Part shown: positions 50,146 through 59,525 of the stretch, in pieces
Layout of the letters: each line of letters begins with the position of its first letter
Position numbering within the stretch: position 1 is the stretch's first letter
From: Austropuccinia psidii
Lineage: Eukaryota > Basidiomycota > Pucciniomycetes > Pucciniales > Sphaerophragmiaceae
Assembly (NCBI GenBank): GCA_023105745.1
Contig: JALGQZ010000020.1
Location: 2,273,501 to 2,337,500, forward strand
Length of the DNA stretch: 64,000 nt
Direction of reading: 5' to 3'
The notes under the pieces: model-generated
Database searches by the model: none
Seen by the model: only the letters and a program-made list of their open reading frames with translations
What the model was told of the DNA's origin: nothing
Made by a program: the position numbers and the translations under genes

Positions 50146-51278
50146 TGTGAGCTCTGTGAGATATATATGACATACCCATAAGTCCAAAAATAACTTTATA
50201 CACAGTTTATTTAGTCTTAAAAAGACTTATCAATTTAATTCAAAACAAAAAATAAAAATAAATTTATTTTGTATAAACAAAGTTATAATTATTATTTTAT
50301 TTTTAGATTCTAAACTAAAAATAACTTAGGGTAGACCCATATGGTTTTATACCCAAAAATTAATATTTCTTAAGTTATTAAAAGATTTAAAAATCTCATA
50401 GTTCAATTTCATTATTTAAAAAATTTTTGAAAAAAAAATAATTTAAGCTTAAATAAGCTTAAATTCAAAGCTTCATGAGGTTTTTACAAGCTTACCAAAA
50501 TTTTATTTGAAATTGAGTTTTTGTGTATATTTGCTGAATTGACTAAGGATTTTCCATACAGAATTTAAATCCTGTATGAGCTCAATTTAAATTTTTTTAA
50601 GTCCATAGTATTACTTTAAATAAATAAAAGGGCAAAATCCAAACAGAAAGGTGGGAAAAAGGAAAAAGACCAAATAGAGCTGTGTTACCCAGCTTTTGGG
50701 ATATGCAATGACTCTGTTAAGATTTTCCACCTGTATTGGAGGATTTTTGATCTTATTTAAGCTTTAATATCAGAATTTGATCCAACCTTAAGGTTTCAAC
50801 TGGTTTTATCCCAATTTGGGCAGGAATTTCCAAAAGGTAAATCCTAATATGAAAGCTTAAAATAAAGGTTTTAAGAACTATCAAAGCTTAATTAATCTTA
50901 AAAGTCTTAAATAAGCTCAAAACTTTAAATTTAAAAGTATCAAAACTTTATCAAAAGTTAAGGTTTGGTGTTTATTGCTATTTTAAAAGTAAAAATATTA
51001 ATAACTTAAAACCTTCATCAAAAATTAAAGTCTTAATTTATTTACTTATAAATTTCACACAACTTAAAAATTTATGTTATCTTTTTTATAAATTAAATTT
51101 TAAGTATTATTTCTTAAACATTTTTAATTTTTAATTAACCTTGAAATCAAAAAAATTTAATTATTATTAAATAAAATTAAGATTTCTTTATAAATTAATT
51201 AAAAATTCAGTTTAAGAGATTTTTTCTTGAAACTTTTTTTTTTTAAGTTTTTTCATGTAATTAAATTCAATATAAAAT
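50146..51278 (+). repeat. 3' LTR of the gypsy element, left part
   Basis: Begins TGTGAGCTCTGTGAGATATA. Aligns with the 5' LTR, with AT-biased differences. Interrupted after TATAAAAT (51271-51278) by MULE copy C. Confidence 0.75.
51271..51278. repeat. Target site duplication of MULE copy C, left
   Basis: TATAAAAT, identical to 55677-55684. The matching 5' LTR site reads TATAAATAAGCTTATTTTAT and the far side of the insertion reads TATAAAATAAACTTATTTTA, so the empty site can be reconstructed by comparison. Confidence 0.85.
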
Positions 51279-51544
51279 GGGTGTTGGTAAACACATGTAA
51301 GCTTTTAGTAAAAACACATAAGCCCTTACGTGTTTTTACTAAAAGCGTAAGTGACCTTAATTTTCAAAAAAAATTCCTCAGGCTCAGTTTTGAGGATTTT
51401 TTTAATTTTTTTTTTTCCATATTTTTCCCGACTTGGCATGTCAATAAGCACAAATTTTTTCAATTTTTTTTTTTTTCCAAATTTCACAAATTTGGCCAAT
51501 ATGCCAAAATGGCATATTTTTTTCAAAAATTCATTTAAAATTTT

Positions 51545-51920
51545 CCCACTTATGAATTTCCTTCATTTTTTTTAAAAAAATAAAGGGTTCAATGTGAAGA
51601 ATAAAGAACCAGAATCCCATAATTTTGGGAATTTTTTTGGGTGGGACAAGTGAAGGCGCAAAAAGAGTTTTTTTTTCAAATGTTTTTTCCCGTCATTGTA
51701 ATATGCCTATTTTTAAAAAGTGAATTTAATAACTTCCCACTTATGAATTTCCTTCATTTTTTTTTTAAATTAAAGGGTTCAATCTGGACAATAAAGAACC
51801 AGAAGCTCATGAATTGGGAAATTTTTTTGGGTGGGACCACAAGTGAAGGCGCAATGGGTATTTTTTTTTAACTGTTTTTTTTCTTGTGTGTAATATGACT
51901 ATTTTCAAGTACAAAACTTC
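51545..51920. repeat. 191-bp tandem duplication in the left subterminal region of copy C
   Basis: CCCACTTATGAATTTCCTTC starts at 51545 and again at 51736. Both are followed by a GGGTTCAAT...AATAAAGAACCAGAA block, GGGAATTTTTTTGGGTGGGA (second copy GGGAAATTTTTTTGGGTGGG) and AAGTGAAGGCGCAA. Copies A and B show only one such block. Confidence 0.7.
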
Positions 51921-52017
51921 CACATGTTTGATAAAAAAGGAGACTGAGGTGGGATTTAAGCAATAAAAATGACTGAGGAGGGGGATAATTGGCATAAATT
52001 GTATATACAAAAATCAT

Positions 52018-55000
52018 TCAATCAGAATCAACCTCCAAAATAGTGGGTTTTTTCTGAGAGGGGGGAGGAAGATTGGACAAATACAACATTCTGTGTTTCT
52101 TAACTTTATCAGCCCACCCCAGGGCTTGTTTTTGGGCATGAATCTCCCAGTTCACAGTAATGGGGGGGACTGGATAAACTTTAGAAATGATGATGTCCAA
52201 TGGAACAAAATGAGCACAACTATTCAAGAAGCAGATGAAAATGGGGGGATTATCATTGGGAGGACAGAAATAAGGGAAAAAGGAAAAATATTGGGCTGTG
52301 GAATAAAAGAAAACTGGTCTTTTATACTTATTTGCAATTGGATCCCCCATGTCAGGCATGGACATCCACTTGCTTTTTGGAGCCTGGCCAACATCTTCAT
52401 ACCATTCAATTCTTTCCAAATAAGAGGATACTGAGGGAATTAAGGTGTTCATGGCTTCATAAAGGTCTTGATTTTGGTGAATTTCTTCAGCCAAGTCACC
52501 TCTGACATCAGCCCATTGATCTTGAGTCTTGTAAATGAAGTGGGATACTGTTCTGTAGCCACAGTTTTCATCGCCCTGGACATTGATGGCCTTGAAGGTG
52601 TATTTCAATATAAACTTGGGCAAGTCTTCTGAGCCAGTTATCTGATAACATAAGTTCAAAAATTGAATAAATATCAAAATAAACAACATAAAGTTACATT
52701 AAAAAGAATCAGAAACTCACAAACAGCTTGGAGCATTCATCACTTGTGTGATAGTTGCTTTGACAATGCTCACAGGTCAGGTCAATTGCATCATAGATAT
52801 TCAAGCTGGTGGCAGGCTTGTGTGGTTTTCTTTGTGATGTTTTGCTTCCAATTGCCAATCTTCTGGACCTTCTAAGGGTTACTTCTGATTTATTTAATTC
52901 AGTTGCTGAGGGTAGTGAATCTGATGAACTGATGGATTTAGATAATGAGTCCTCAGAATCTTCAGAATCTTCAGATGAGTCCACTTCCATAATTGGAGAG
53001 GGGACATTTGACTGGGATCTTGAAGTTGTTGTGCTGGTCACTTTTGATGGGGGTCTTCCTCTTCTCTTGGTTTGACTCTCAATGATTTCAAATTTTGAAG
53101 GTTCTCTTTTGTTTTTATTCTTGGCTCCTTGGGGTCTTCCACGGATATTCTTGCATTCTAGAGGGTCTTCATAATATTGATCATCCTCTTGACTCTTGGG
53201 AATTTGATCAAATTGGACTTTTCCAGTCAAAACATCTTGAAAATGTTGGAGTATTGGGGTGATTTCTGCCATTGGTCCTTGAAACAGGTCTTCCCCAATG
53301 TCTTCAAATATTTTCTTGGCTTCATTCTTTCTTTCTTTTTCAACACTTTGATCATCACCTTGAAAACCAGTCTGAGAAGAATATGACAAGTAAAATCAGT
53401 TAATAAGAAAAAAATAATAAGAAGAAATTAAAAAACCCTCACAGGCAAATTCAAATGCCACTGAGGATGGAAGTCTGATAATTCAAGCCTTTGGCGCTTG
53501 GCAAATGCCTTTTGGGTCTTATGCTTGCAAGGAATGCCTTTATAATTGTTGTATTTGTTAGTGCATTTTTCATTTGGAGGAAATTTTGTTTTGAAATTTT
53601 CAAAGGCAATCTGAAGAGCATAATGAGACACCTTGCCATTGAGGGCACAGATGTGTGGAGGAAAATTCTTGACATGGACAATCATTTCTTTGGAGATTCT
53701 GTTGATAATTTCAATAAATTGTTTTCTGAATGCCATGTGGAGTGCCCTGACTACCTCCAGGAGAGTACCAGTGGACTTTTGTAGCCAAAGTTTAACCATG
53801 GCATGGGCACCTTCAACTCTGGAGGTGGATCCCACACCCAGGTGGCAATGGTGGTTTGTCCAGGCTGGCACATAATACTCCTTTAGAGGAAGCCAAGTAT
53901 TTTACAAATACTGCAAGACCTCAGCATTTTTAACTTGCTTTTGAAGCTTCTTCCAGTTGTCTTTGAAAGACTTTTCAGTGGGTGAATACATAAGCTGAGA
54001 AAAGAATCCCAAAGTCATTAATAAAGACAATAATAAGAAAAAAAGTGAAATAAAATGACATAAAATGAAGAAGTATATTACTTGATTCCAAAGGCCCATA
54101 AAATTTTCAAAATCAGTTCCATGACCAATTTTCTTCATGCAATGAGCAGATACATCCTTGTTGATGTGCCAAATGCATAGCATGACTTTGGAGTCTGGGA
54201 AGAGCTTCTTAATAGAGTTTTTCAAGGCCAGATCCCTGTCAATAACAATAACTGGGGGGGGAACAAGATTGGTGTTGTTGAGGACCTTTTCAATGTATTG
54301 ATTTAATGCCCAAGTATATGAAGTTTCATTTTCATTCTTCATCAAACAAAAAAGCCCCAGAAAAGGTCTTATTTGTTGAGCTGAATCCAACAATATGAAA
54401 AAGAGGCATTTTGTACTTATTGGTTTTATAAGTACAATCCATAAGAATGACATGAGGAAAGCCATGAAGAAGTTTTATGGCCAGGGGGTGAGTAAAAAAC
54501 AAGGAGGTAATGTGTCCCTCAGAATCCCTTGCAGAGGACCAAACAAAATTTTCTTCTTTGAGAGTGTCAATAAGAGCATCAATGGGCCTTCTGCCTTGCA
54601 GTTTGTCTTTCTTTATTTTCTTGACTTGGTTATAAATGTCTTGAAGGATTACAGGCCTGTCAGACTCCCTCTGGCTGCATAATTGGGCCTGAATTTGCCT
54701 TGGCATGAGCAGTGATTCAGACATTTGAGCAATTTGGGATGTTTCTTGCTCATTGAATTTCCTGAAAGCAGGATGTGCCATGATATTTTCAGTGGCATCA
54801 TGGCTATGTTCAGGATTTTTGACTTTAAGAGTCCAAGTGGTACTCTTGGCATATTTCCTGGCATAAAGTCTAAAAGGACAGTCAAGCTTTCTTGAGGTGA
54901 CTGTTTTGGAGGGGCTTTTGTTGGGATTTGGGGTGCCAGACCTGTCACAACATATTTCAATTTGGTTGTGGGTCATATTGGACCTCAAGGTGGACACAGC

Positions 55001-55087
55001 ATACCCCTGAGCCCTGGCAACATTATGCACATGTTGCCAAAGAAGCTCAAGGGTCTGAAATTCACCTTCAGTGGGGGGTTGAAGCAT
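52018..55087 (-). CDS. MULE transposase with FAR1-like finger, AT-hooks, CCHC knuckle and OTU-like peptidase domain
   Basis: Predicted to cut and join the element's ends in the nucleus. Exons: 54082-55087, 53443-53994, 52721-53371, 52018-52641. Introns of 87, 71 and 79 nt all keep frame. Corrected length 943 codons. Residues 40-100: FAR1/WRKY-GCM1-like zinc finger (Cys47, Cys70, His94, His96). MULE core: Asp217 (VILMDCTYKTN), Asp283 (VIVIDRDLALKNS), Glu396 (RVEGAHAMVK) with a CIWH motif between. Exon 3: AT-hook-like RGRP motifs near 596 and 623, a Ser/Glu/Asp-rich stretch, and a CX2CX4HX4C knuckle at 719-732. Exon 4: OTU-like domain with Asp760, Cys763 (GDENCGYR) and His880 (HFVPLD). Two lesions: an extra T in a T-run near 54350 and a TAA at codon 366 (53902-53904). 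The peptidase role is inferred. Confidence 0.82.
52642..52720 (-). other. Intron 3 of the copy C transposase gene
   Basis: Donor GTGAGT after SKLF, acceptor GTTATCAG before ITGSEDLPKF. It separates the zinc knuckle from the OTU domain, so the OTU domain sits in its own terminal exon. Confidence 0.75.
53372..53442 (-). other. Intron 2 of the copy C transposase gene
   Basis: Donor GTGAGGG after HLNLP, acceptor ATTCTTCTCAG before TGFQGDD. Phase 0. Confidence 0.75.
53995..54081 (-). other. Intron 1 of the copy C transposase gene
   Basis: Donor GTAATATAC after Gln335, acceptor TTTTCTCAG before LMYSP. It lies between the second and third catalytic residues. Equivalent acceptors are visible in copies A and B. 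Confidence 0.75.
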
Positions 55088-55676
55088 ATTTTTAATGAAA
55101 ATTATGTATAAAAGTGAAAAAAAGGGGAATTGGGGGATTTGGAATGGGGTAAGAACCTTTCGAAATGTGAAAAAGAGGTGAAAAAAGGTGAGAAAAATGA
55201 ACAGAAGTGGTTAAGAGTGACAGAAAGTGGTTTAAATGTGGGATTAATAGATGAGGGATGGTAAAAAATTGAAAATTGAGAGGCTTGAAAGCAGGTTGTT
55301 GTGGTGGAAAATGCAGTCTTTGGGGGAAAAAAAGAAAAAAAAGTGTGAAAAGCTTTGCAAAATGGCTTTGGTAATGCTGTTTTTCCAAAAAAAAACAATG
55401 GTTTGGGGTGGGGATAATATGGATTATTGGGGTGTTTGGGCTTTTTTTTGGGGGGGGGGCTGGGCAAAAAAATCTGAAACAATTTGGAGTTAGAGAGGTT
55501 TTGTGGGGAAAAAACCTCTTTTGGGCATGTTTTGGCCCAATACAGGCATGGTTGTGTTTCATTTTTAATTAAAAATGGGCGCAGTGCACCCCTTACGTTT
55601 TTTTACCAAATTATGGCCAAAAGACGTAAGTTTTTAGTAAAAACACGTAAGCTCTTACGTGTTTTTACCAATACCC
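55088..55676 (-). promoter_or_regulatory. Upstream region and right TIR of MULE copy C
   Basis: The minus strand is CT-rich leading into the ATG at 55087 (CCCCCAATTCCCC, CTCACCTTTTTTCACCTC). It contains a C-run (55453-55461 as G-run on plus). The terminal 90 bp hold three CACGTAAG/CTTACGTG-type words. Probably carries the transposase promoter, as MULE ends often do. Confidence 0.4.
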
Positions 55677-55684
55677 TATAAAAT

Positions 55685-56580
55685 AAACTTATTTTATATT
55701 CTATTAGTAGTTTTTTTTAATATTTTTGTTTTTTACTTAATAAATTTATTTTGAAACTTTAAGTTTTTAAATGAAGAATTTAGAACCAAAAAATCCTTGT
55801 CTTTTGTATATTAAAATACTTTAGATTTTGAGGGGTGGTATTTCTAAAAATCTCAAAAAAATTAAATCTAGTATATTTTCTCAAAAAAGGAAAAAAAAAT
55901 TGTAATTTATGGTTTCATAGGCTTGATACTTGCTAATATATATATATTTAAAAAAAAGAGTTTGAATTGAATCTATTTATTAATTTTATTTATTTCATTC
56001 AATCGATTTCTTTATATTTTTTTTTTAAATATTTAAATATTATTTGACTTAATATTTCAAATTTTAAATTATTATTACTTTTTTATCAATAATATTTTTT
56101 TTCAAAAAAGGTAAACTAATGAAAACTCTATAATGAAATATATATTATTTTATATCAATTTTTTATCATTAAAAAAATTCAATTTAATTTTTTTTTTTGA
56201 TTTTAATTATGATATTTTCTATTGATTTATTCAAAAATTAAAAGCTTCAAGAACGTTAATTCCTTAATAAATATATCAGATCTTATAAAAGTTCTTTTTT
56301 TTTTAAAAAAAAAAAACTTGAACAAAAACTCCATTTTTTTGTTGTTATTTTTGAAAAGGGAAGAATTTTTTTTAATGAAGTAAAAGAAGGATTCTTGTAT
56401 TTTAATTATTTTTTTTTTGGTTTTCAAATACATATTTTAAAAAAAGAAAAGAAATTGAATTTTTTCAAAAAAATCACTAGTTTAAAAGTCCAATTTCTTT
56501 TTTTTTTTTAGTAATTATTTATTAAAAAATTGATTTAAAATGTTTTATTTTATTTTTTTGTCTAAAAAAACAAATTTAAA
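55685..56580. other. AT-rich filler after the insertion nest
   Basis: About 24 bp of gypsy LTR-like sequence follow MULE copy C, then AT-rich DNA with T-runs. The continuation of the LTR and of MULE copy B was not found. Confidence 0.5.
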
Positions 56581-57350
56581 TCATTATGGGATTTTTGAAT
56601 AACAAAAATACTTTCAAAATTAAAACCAGAAAAGCTCTTTATAAGATGAATATTCTAGAATTAAAGATGGATAATATGAAGCAAATTCAAAAGAAAAGAA
56701 AAAAATATGACATTTTATTTACTTTTGTATTGTCCATTCCATATCAATTAGTTGGTTTTCCACTAATAATGCAAGAAAGTCAGGGAGCCTGACATTCCAG
56801 TAAAAACTTATTCTTTTTCAATCTCAAGAAGCTTGTAAGATGTCAGCTGAGGTTGGATATCAAAAATAATTTGGATCATATAGCTAAATAATAGTCTTAC
56901 AGAATTCTTTAATGAATAGAAATGATGTGGTTTTAGAAAGCCATAGGTACTCATATACTTGATCGACCAAAAGCCTCATATGATAGTTTTTACTTTTCTG
57001 AATTAATTTTGTTGTAATCTATCCAATTTGAATCTTCCAGTAATTTCTTTTCTTTTTCTAGAAATAAGAATAATCTTTTTTATTTAGTTTATAAAGAAAT
57101 TTTGAGACATGATAATTGAAAACTCCTTTGGAAATTCTCATCATTATAGACAGTGTCAATTTTGAAATAGACTTTGTATTGGTATTGATATCCATTATGA
57201 TGATATTAAAAGGCATTTCAGATCTTTTGAGTTTTAGATTCTGTTATATTTAACTTGTACTTTACATTACATTTTTGAAGAACAATGTTGTTGGTATTCA
57301 TGACATGGCAGTTCCTGTTGTGGTTTGTTAGCGGCTTTAATTTAGTTTGA
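56581..57350. other. Unrecognised segment, possible decayed coding sequence
   Basis: Less AT-rich than its left flank. One frame is open at 56586-56792 (68 codons, Lys-rich), and short open pieces follow (for example 57190-57300, plus strand), broken by many stops. No family was recognised, so it is reported only as a possible relic. Confidence 0.25.
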
Positions 57351-57757
57351 TAAATTCACATTCTCAAAAGAAGACACAATGAATGAGAAAGGCATGAGAT
57401 TAATGACAGAACGAAATAAAGCTTTATGCGAAATAAGATCATTAAATTCTCAACTACCTTTTTGAGCAATTTCGACAAGAAGCTGGGAAGATAGTGACAC
57501 AATGAATGAGAAAGGCATGAGATTAATGACAGAACGAAATAAAGCTTTATGCGAAATAAGATCATTAAATTCTCAACTACCTTTTTGAGCAATTTCGACA
57601 AGAAGCTGGGAAGATAGTCTGTAGTGGCAATGGTGATGCATCTTTGGAGTTTGACACTCCAGTTTTCTCTTGCATATCTATGGGTACCATGCATTGCGTA
57701 CCATCCATGCGAAAATAATTCACTTATGAGTAAATTTATATCAATATATTTCTTCAT
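57311..57757 (-). pseudogene. Candidate small spliced gene or gene fragment, unknown
   Basis: From the ATG at 57757 the minus strand is open for 59 codons (MKKYIDINLLISELFSHGWY to LSKLLKK) and ends at a good donor (AAAAAG then GTAGTT, 57581/57580). Inside the duplicated block further down, the matching exon is bounded by an acceptor (TATCTTCCCAG) at 57483 and the same donor at 57457, giving a 25-nt exon. An acceptor (AACCACAACAG) follows at 57314. No family was recognised. It lies in the CpG-retaining island next to a clear host-like gene. The 123-bp duplication may have broken it. Confidence 0.25.
57373..57618. repeat. Exact 123-bp tandem duplication
   Basis: 57373-57495 and 57496-57618 look identical base for base. 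Because 123 is a multiple of three, the open minus-strand frame continues through both. The block contains a candidate exon end and intron. Confidence 0.9.
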
Positions 57758-57769
57758 GGTATTGTCCCG

Positions 57770-58573
57770 TATTTTTTGATATACTGTACTGTACAGTAAA
57801 ATGAATTAATAATTTTCTTGATGGAAATAACGTGAGAGAGGATTGAATGAGAAAAGAAAAGATACAATCTCGGACTCGGAGGGAGTTGATGAAAGTTGTT
57901 TGAGTTTAAGATTTTAAGATAGACTTCAATTAGAAGCACTGCCTCAAGGAGATCTAGCTAGATAACTAATGACTCGGACCGATAAATAAGATAAGTCCTT
58001 ATTGTACTGTATAAAGAGATAAGGCACAAATCAAATGATTGGGGTTACTAGCTGCGGATTGCGGAGTGCGGAGTTTGGTTTGTAGTGGGTAGTAAGCAAA
58101 GCAGTCTAAGTCTGACTTTGTAGCGGAGTTGAATTTGATTAGATTGGGGAGATAAACGAGATATTTGATTGGCTTAATCAGACTCAGAATCAGACTCAGA
58201 ATCAGACTCGGTTAATTTAATAGCATATATACTGTACTCTACTGTACTGTACAGCCTAAACTCCCTAGAGAGAGAGGAGTTTGGATTAGTAAGTAGACTG
58301 TATAGTACAGTATTTTCAAAGTTTGATTAAATTAAATTAAATTGCTAATCAAAAATTTAAATCTACCCTGACCTCAACCAGTTTGAGTGGTCAATTTGGT
58401 CAATAAGGAATTAAATTAATTTACTATAAATTCTGTCATTGGAGATTAAAATTGATAAACTTATTCTTCTACCTGATCTAATTCTTTAATTCATCTTAAA
58501 ATTTAAATCCCAAAATAAATCCTAAGAGAAGTTGTTAGAAATTTTTTTAGAGAAATTCTTAAAATTTTCAAAA
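57770..58573. promoter_or_regulatory. Divergent promoter-like region with GTACTGTAC palindromes
   Basis: Lies between the candidate minus-strand gene (start 57757) and the plus-strand gene (start 58574). Holds TACTGTACTGTACAGTA near 57781-57797, a GCGGA-rich stretch near 58050-58130 with retained CpG, a CAGACTCAGAAT repeat (58170-58202) and a nested inverted repeat at 58230-58312. The unusual composition and shared motif with 2231-2830 argue for a regulatory role. This is inferred. Confidence 0.4.
58230..58312. repeat. Nested inverted repeat (cruciform-like) in the divergent promoter
   Basis: Outer arms TACTGTACT (58230-58238) and AGTACAGTA (58304-58312). Inner arms AAACTCC (58258-58264) and GGAGTTT (58276-58282) around CTAGAGAGAGA. 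It could be a regulatory site or a tiny pogo-type MITE, since the pogo ends here start CAGTAC. Confidence 0.6.
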
Positions 58574-59120
58574 ATGACCAATAACAAATCACTCGATCTT
58601 TCTTCTTACTTCTCCGATTTACCTAATGAATCTAATCATTCCATCAACTCAAAAAAGCGTTTAATCAAAACTTTCTATGTTAAATCAATTCATGTAAGTC
58701 TTCTAAATCTCTATTTAGATCACCTACAAAATTGGACTAAAATTTAAATTTAAATTCCTATTAGCGTAATATTAAACCTAAAAGACCTTTTTATCGTCAT
58801 AAAGAATTCATTCATACTAGAAATTCATCATCATCATCTTCTTCTTCTTCTTCAAATCAAGAACTTCTTTGGGTCAATCAAAAATGGAATAACTTATTAG
58901 ATCGTCAAAGACAAATTGAAGCTAACGTCAGAAGAACAATCTTAAATAGAGATAGATTAAATCCTCTCGTAAGTCAAATCTTCTTACTTTCTAGTCTCAA
59001 AAATTAAAAGTAATCTTTTCGAATCTTTAGGAACTATCTCAATGGTTAAACTCCGATGACACTTGTAATCTACCTTTACCTAGTTTAGGTGTTAGATTAA
59101 GAATGATTTCAAATGATTAA
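58574..59120 (+). CDS. Three-exon host-like gene, 137 residues, unknown function
   Basis: Exons 58574-58693, 58765-58968 and 59031-59120; introns of 71 and 62 nt, both with GTAAGT donors (acceptors CTATTAG and TCTTTAG), both in phase 0. Start is the first ATG; a longer frame exists only by reading through a non-ATG codon at 58532. The product starts MTNNKSLDLSSYFSDL. Exon 2 is basic (RNIKPKRPFYRHKEF), then has a run of about ten Ser and a helical stretch (NQKWNNLLDRQRQIEANVRR). Exon 3 ends LPSLGVRLRMISND. Codon use (many TCT, CGT, GAT) and retained CpG differ from the repeats. No signal peptide or membrane segment. I do not recognise the family. The basic N-terminal half could suggest mitochondrial or nucleic-acid binding, but that is a guess. 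Confidence 0.7.
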
Positions 59121-59525
59121 AATCTTTAAATTTCATTCAAAATCAAAAAATTCATTACATTTCATCAATTTAAACAGACTCTTAGAATCTTACACTCATG
59201 AAAAATTAACTTTCACTCAAATATTTAAAAGTAGAAAAAAAAAACTCCTGTGACTTAAAACCAAAATCACTTGTCGTTTTTATCTCATCATTGATAAATT
59301 TTTCTTTCAAAATTTAATATTACTCAAACTTGTTTTAAAAAATGATCAAGTCTTAGTACAATCAATACATTATCATTTTCGTTTTTTGTCGGACATGATC
59401 AATACTGCAAAAATAATTTAGAAATAGACGAATGCATCCAAAGATAGTACATTGTTTACTTTAATCATTGTTCCTAGTATCATCATTTCTTGCTGCCTCT
59501 TTTTATTAGAAATTTTAAAGTCACT
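59121..59525. other. Downstream region of the 58.6-kb gene
   Basis: AT-rich with short C-containing stretches and no open frame. Probably the 3' untranslated region and spacer. Confidence 0.45.

Larger units (their letters stand above)
41505..51278 (+). mobile_element. Ty3/gypsy LTR retrotransposon, decayed, inserted in MULE copy B
   Basis: 5' LTR from TG at 41505 to about 44.09 kb, gag-pol from 44340 to about 49985, then 3' LTR from TG at 50146. The two LTRs align over long blocks, for example GGAAAAAGACCAAATAGAGC at 42006-42025 and again in the 3' LTR near 50660. Before the 3' LTR is a purine-rich GGTGGTAGGGAA, a likely polypurine tract. The 3' LTR is cut at 51278 by MULE copy C. About 24 bp of LTR-like sequence resume at 55677, and beyond that the LTR cannot be followed. 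The 5' LTR end and primer binding site could not be fixed exactly. Confidence 0.8.
51279..55676 (-). mobile_element. MULE-OTU element copy C, 4.4 kb, nearly intact
   Basis: Left end GGGTGTTGGTAAACACATGT; right end, reverse-complemented, GGGTATTGGTAAAAACACGT. Perfect 8-bp target duplication TATAAAAT. Each end carries a further nested palindrome (AAAACACRTAAG..CTTACGTGTTTT), so terminal inverted repeats of about 70-100 bp hold several CACGTAAG words. CpG sites are best kept here of all copies, which fits a young insertion. A 191-bp left subterminal block is duplicated. It carries one four-exon gene. Confidence 0.9.

Noticed and set aside
52093..53875. Plus-strand frames overlapping the MULE copy C gene
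   Set aside because: Shadows of the minus-strand exons, whose spliced product matches known domains.
55092..55562. Proline/phenylalanine-rich minus-strand frames upstream of the copy C start codon
   Set aside because: Compositional product of the CT-rich leader; no domain and no continuity with the transposase frame.
56581..57350. KDZ transposase or helicase relic
   Set aside because: Short open pieces do not show any motif I can match with confidence.
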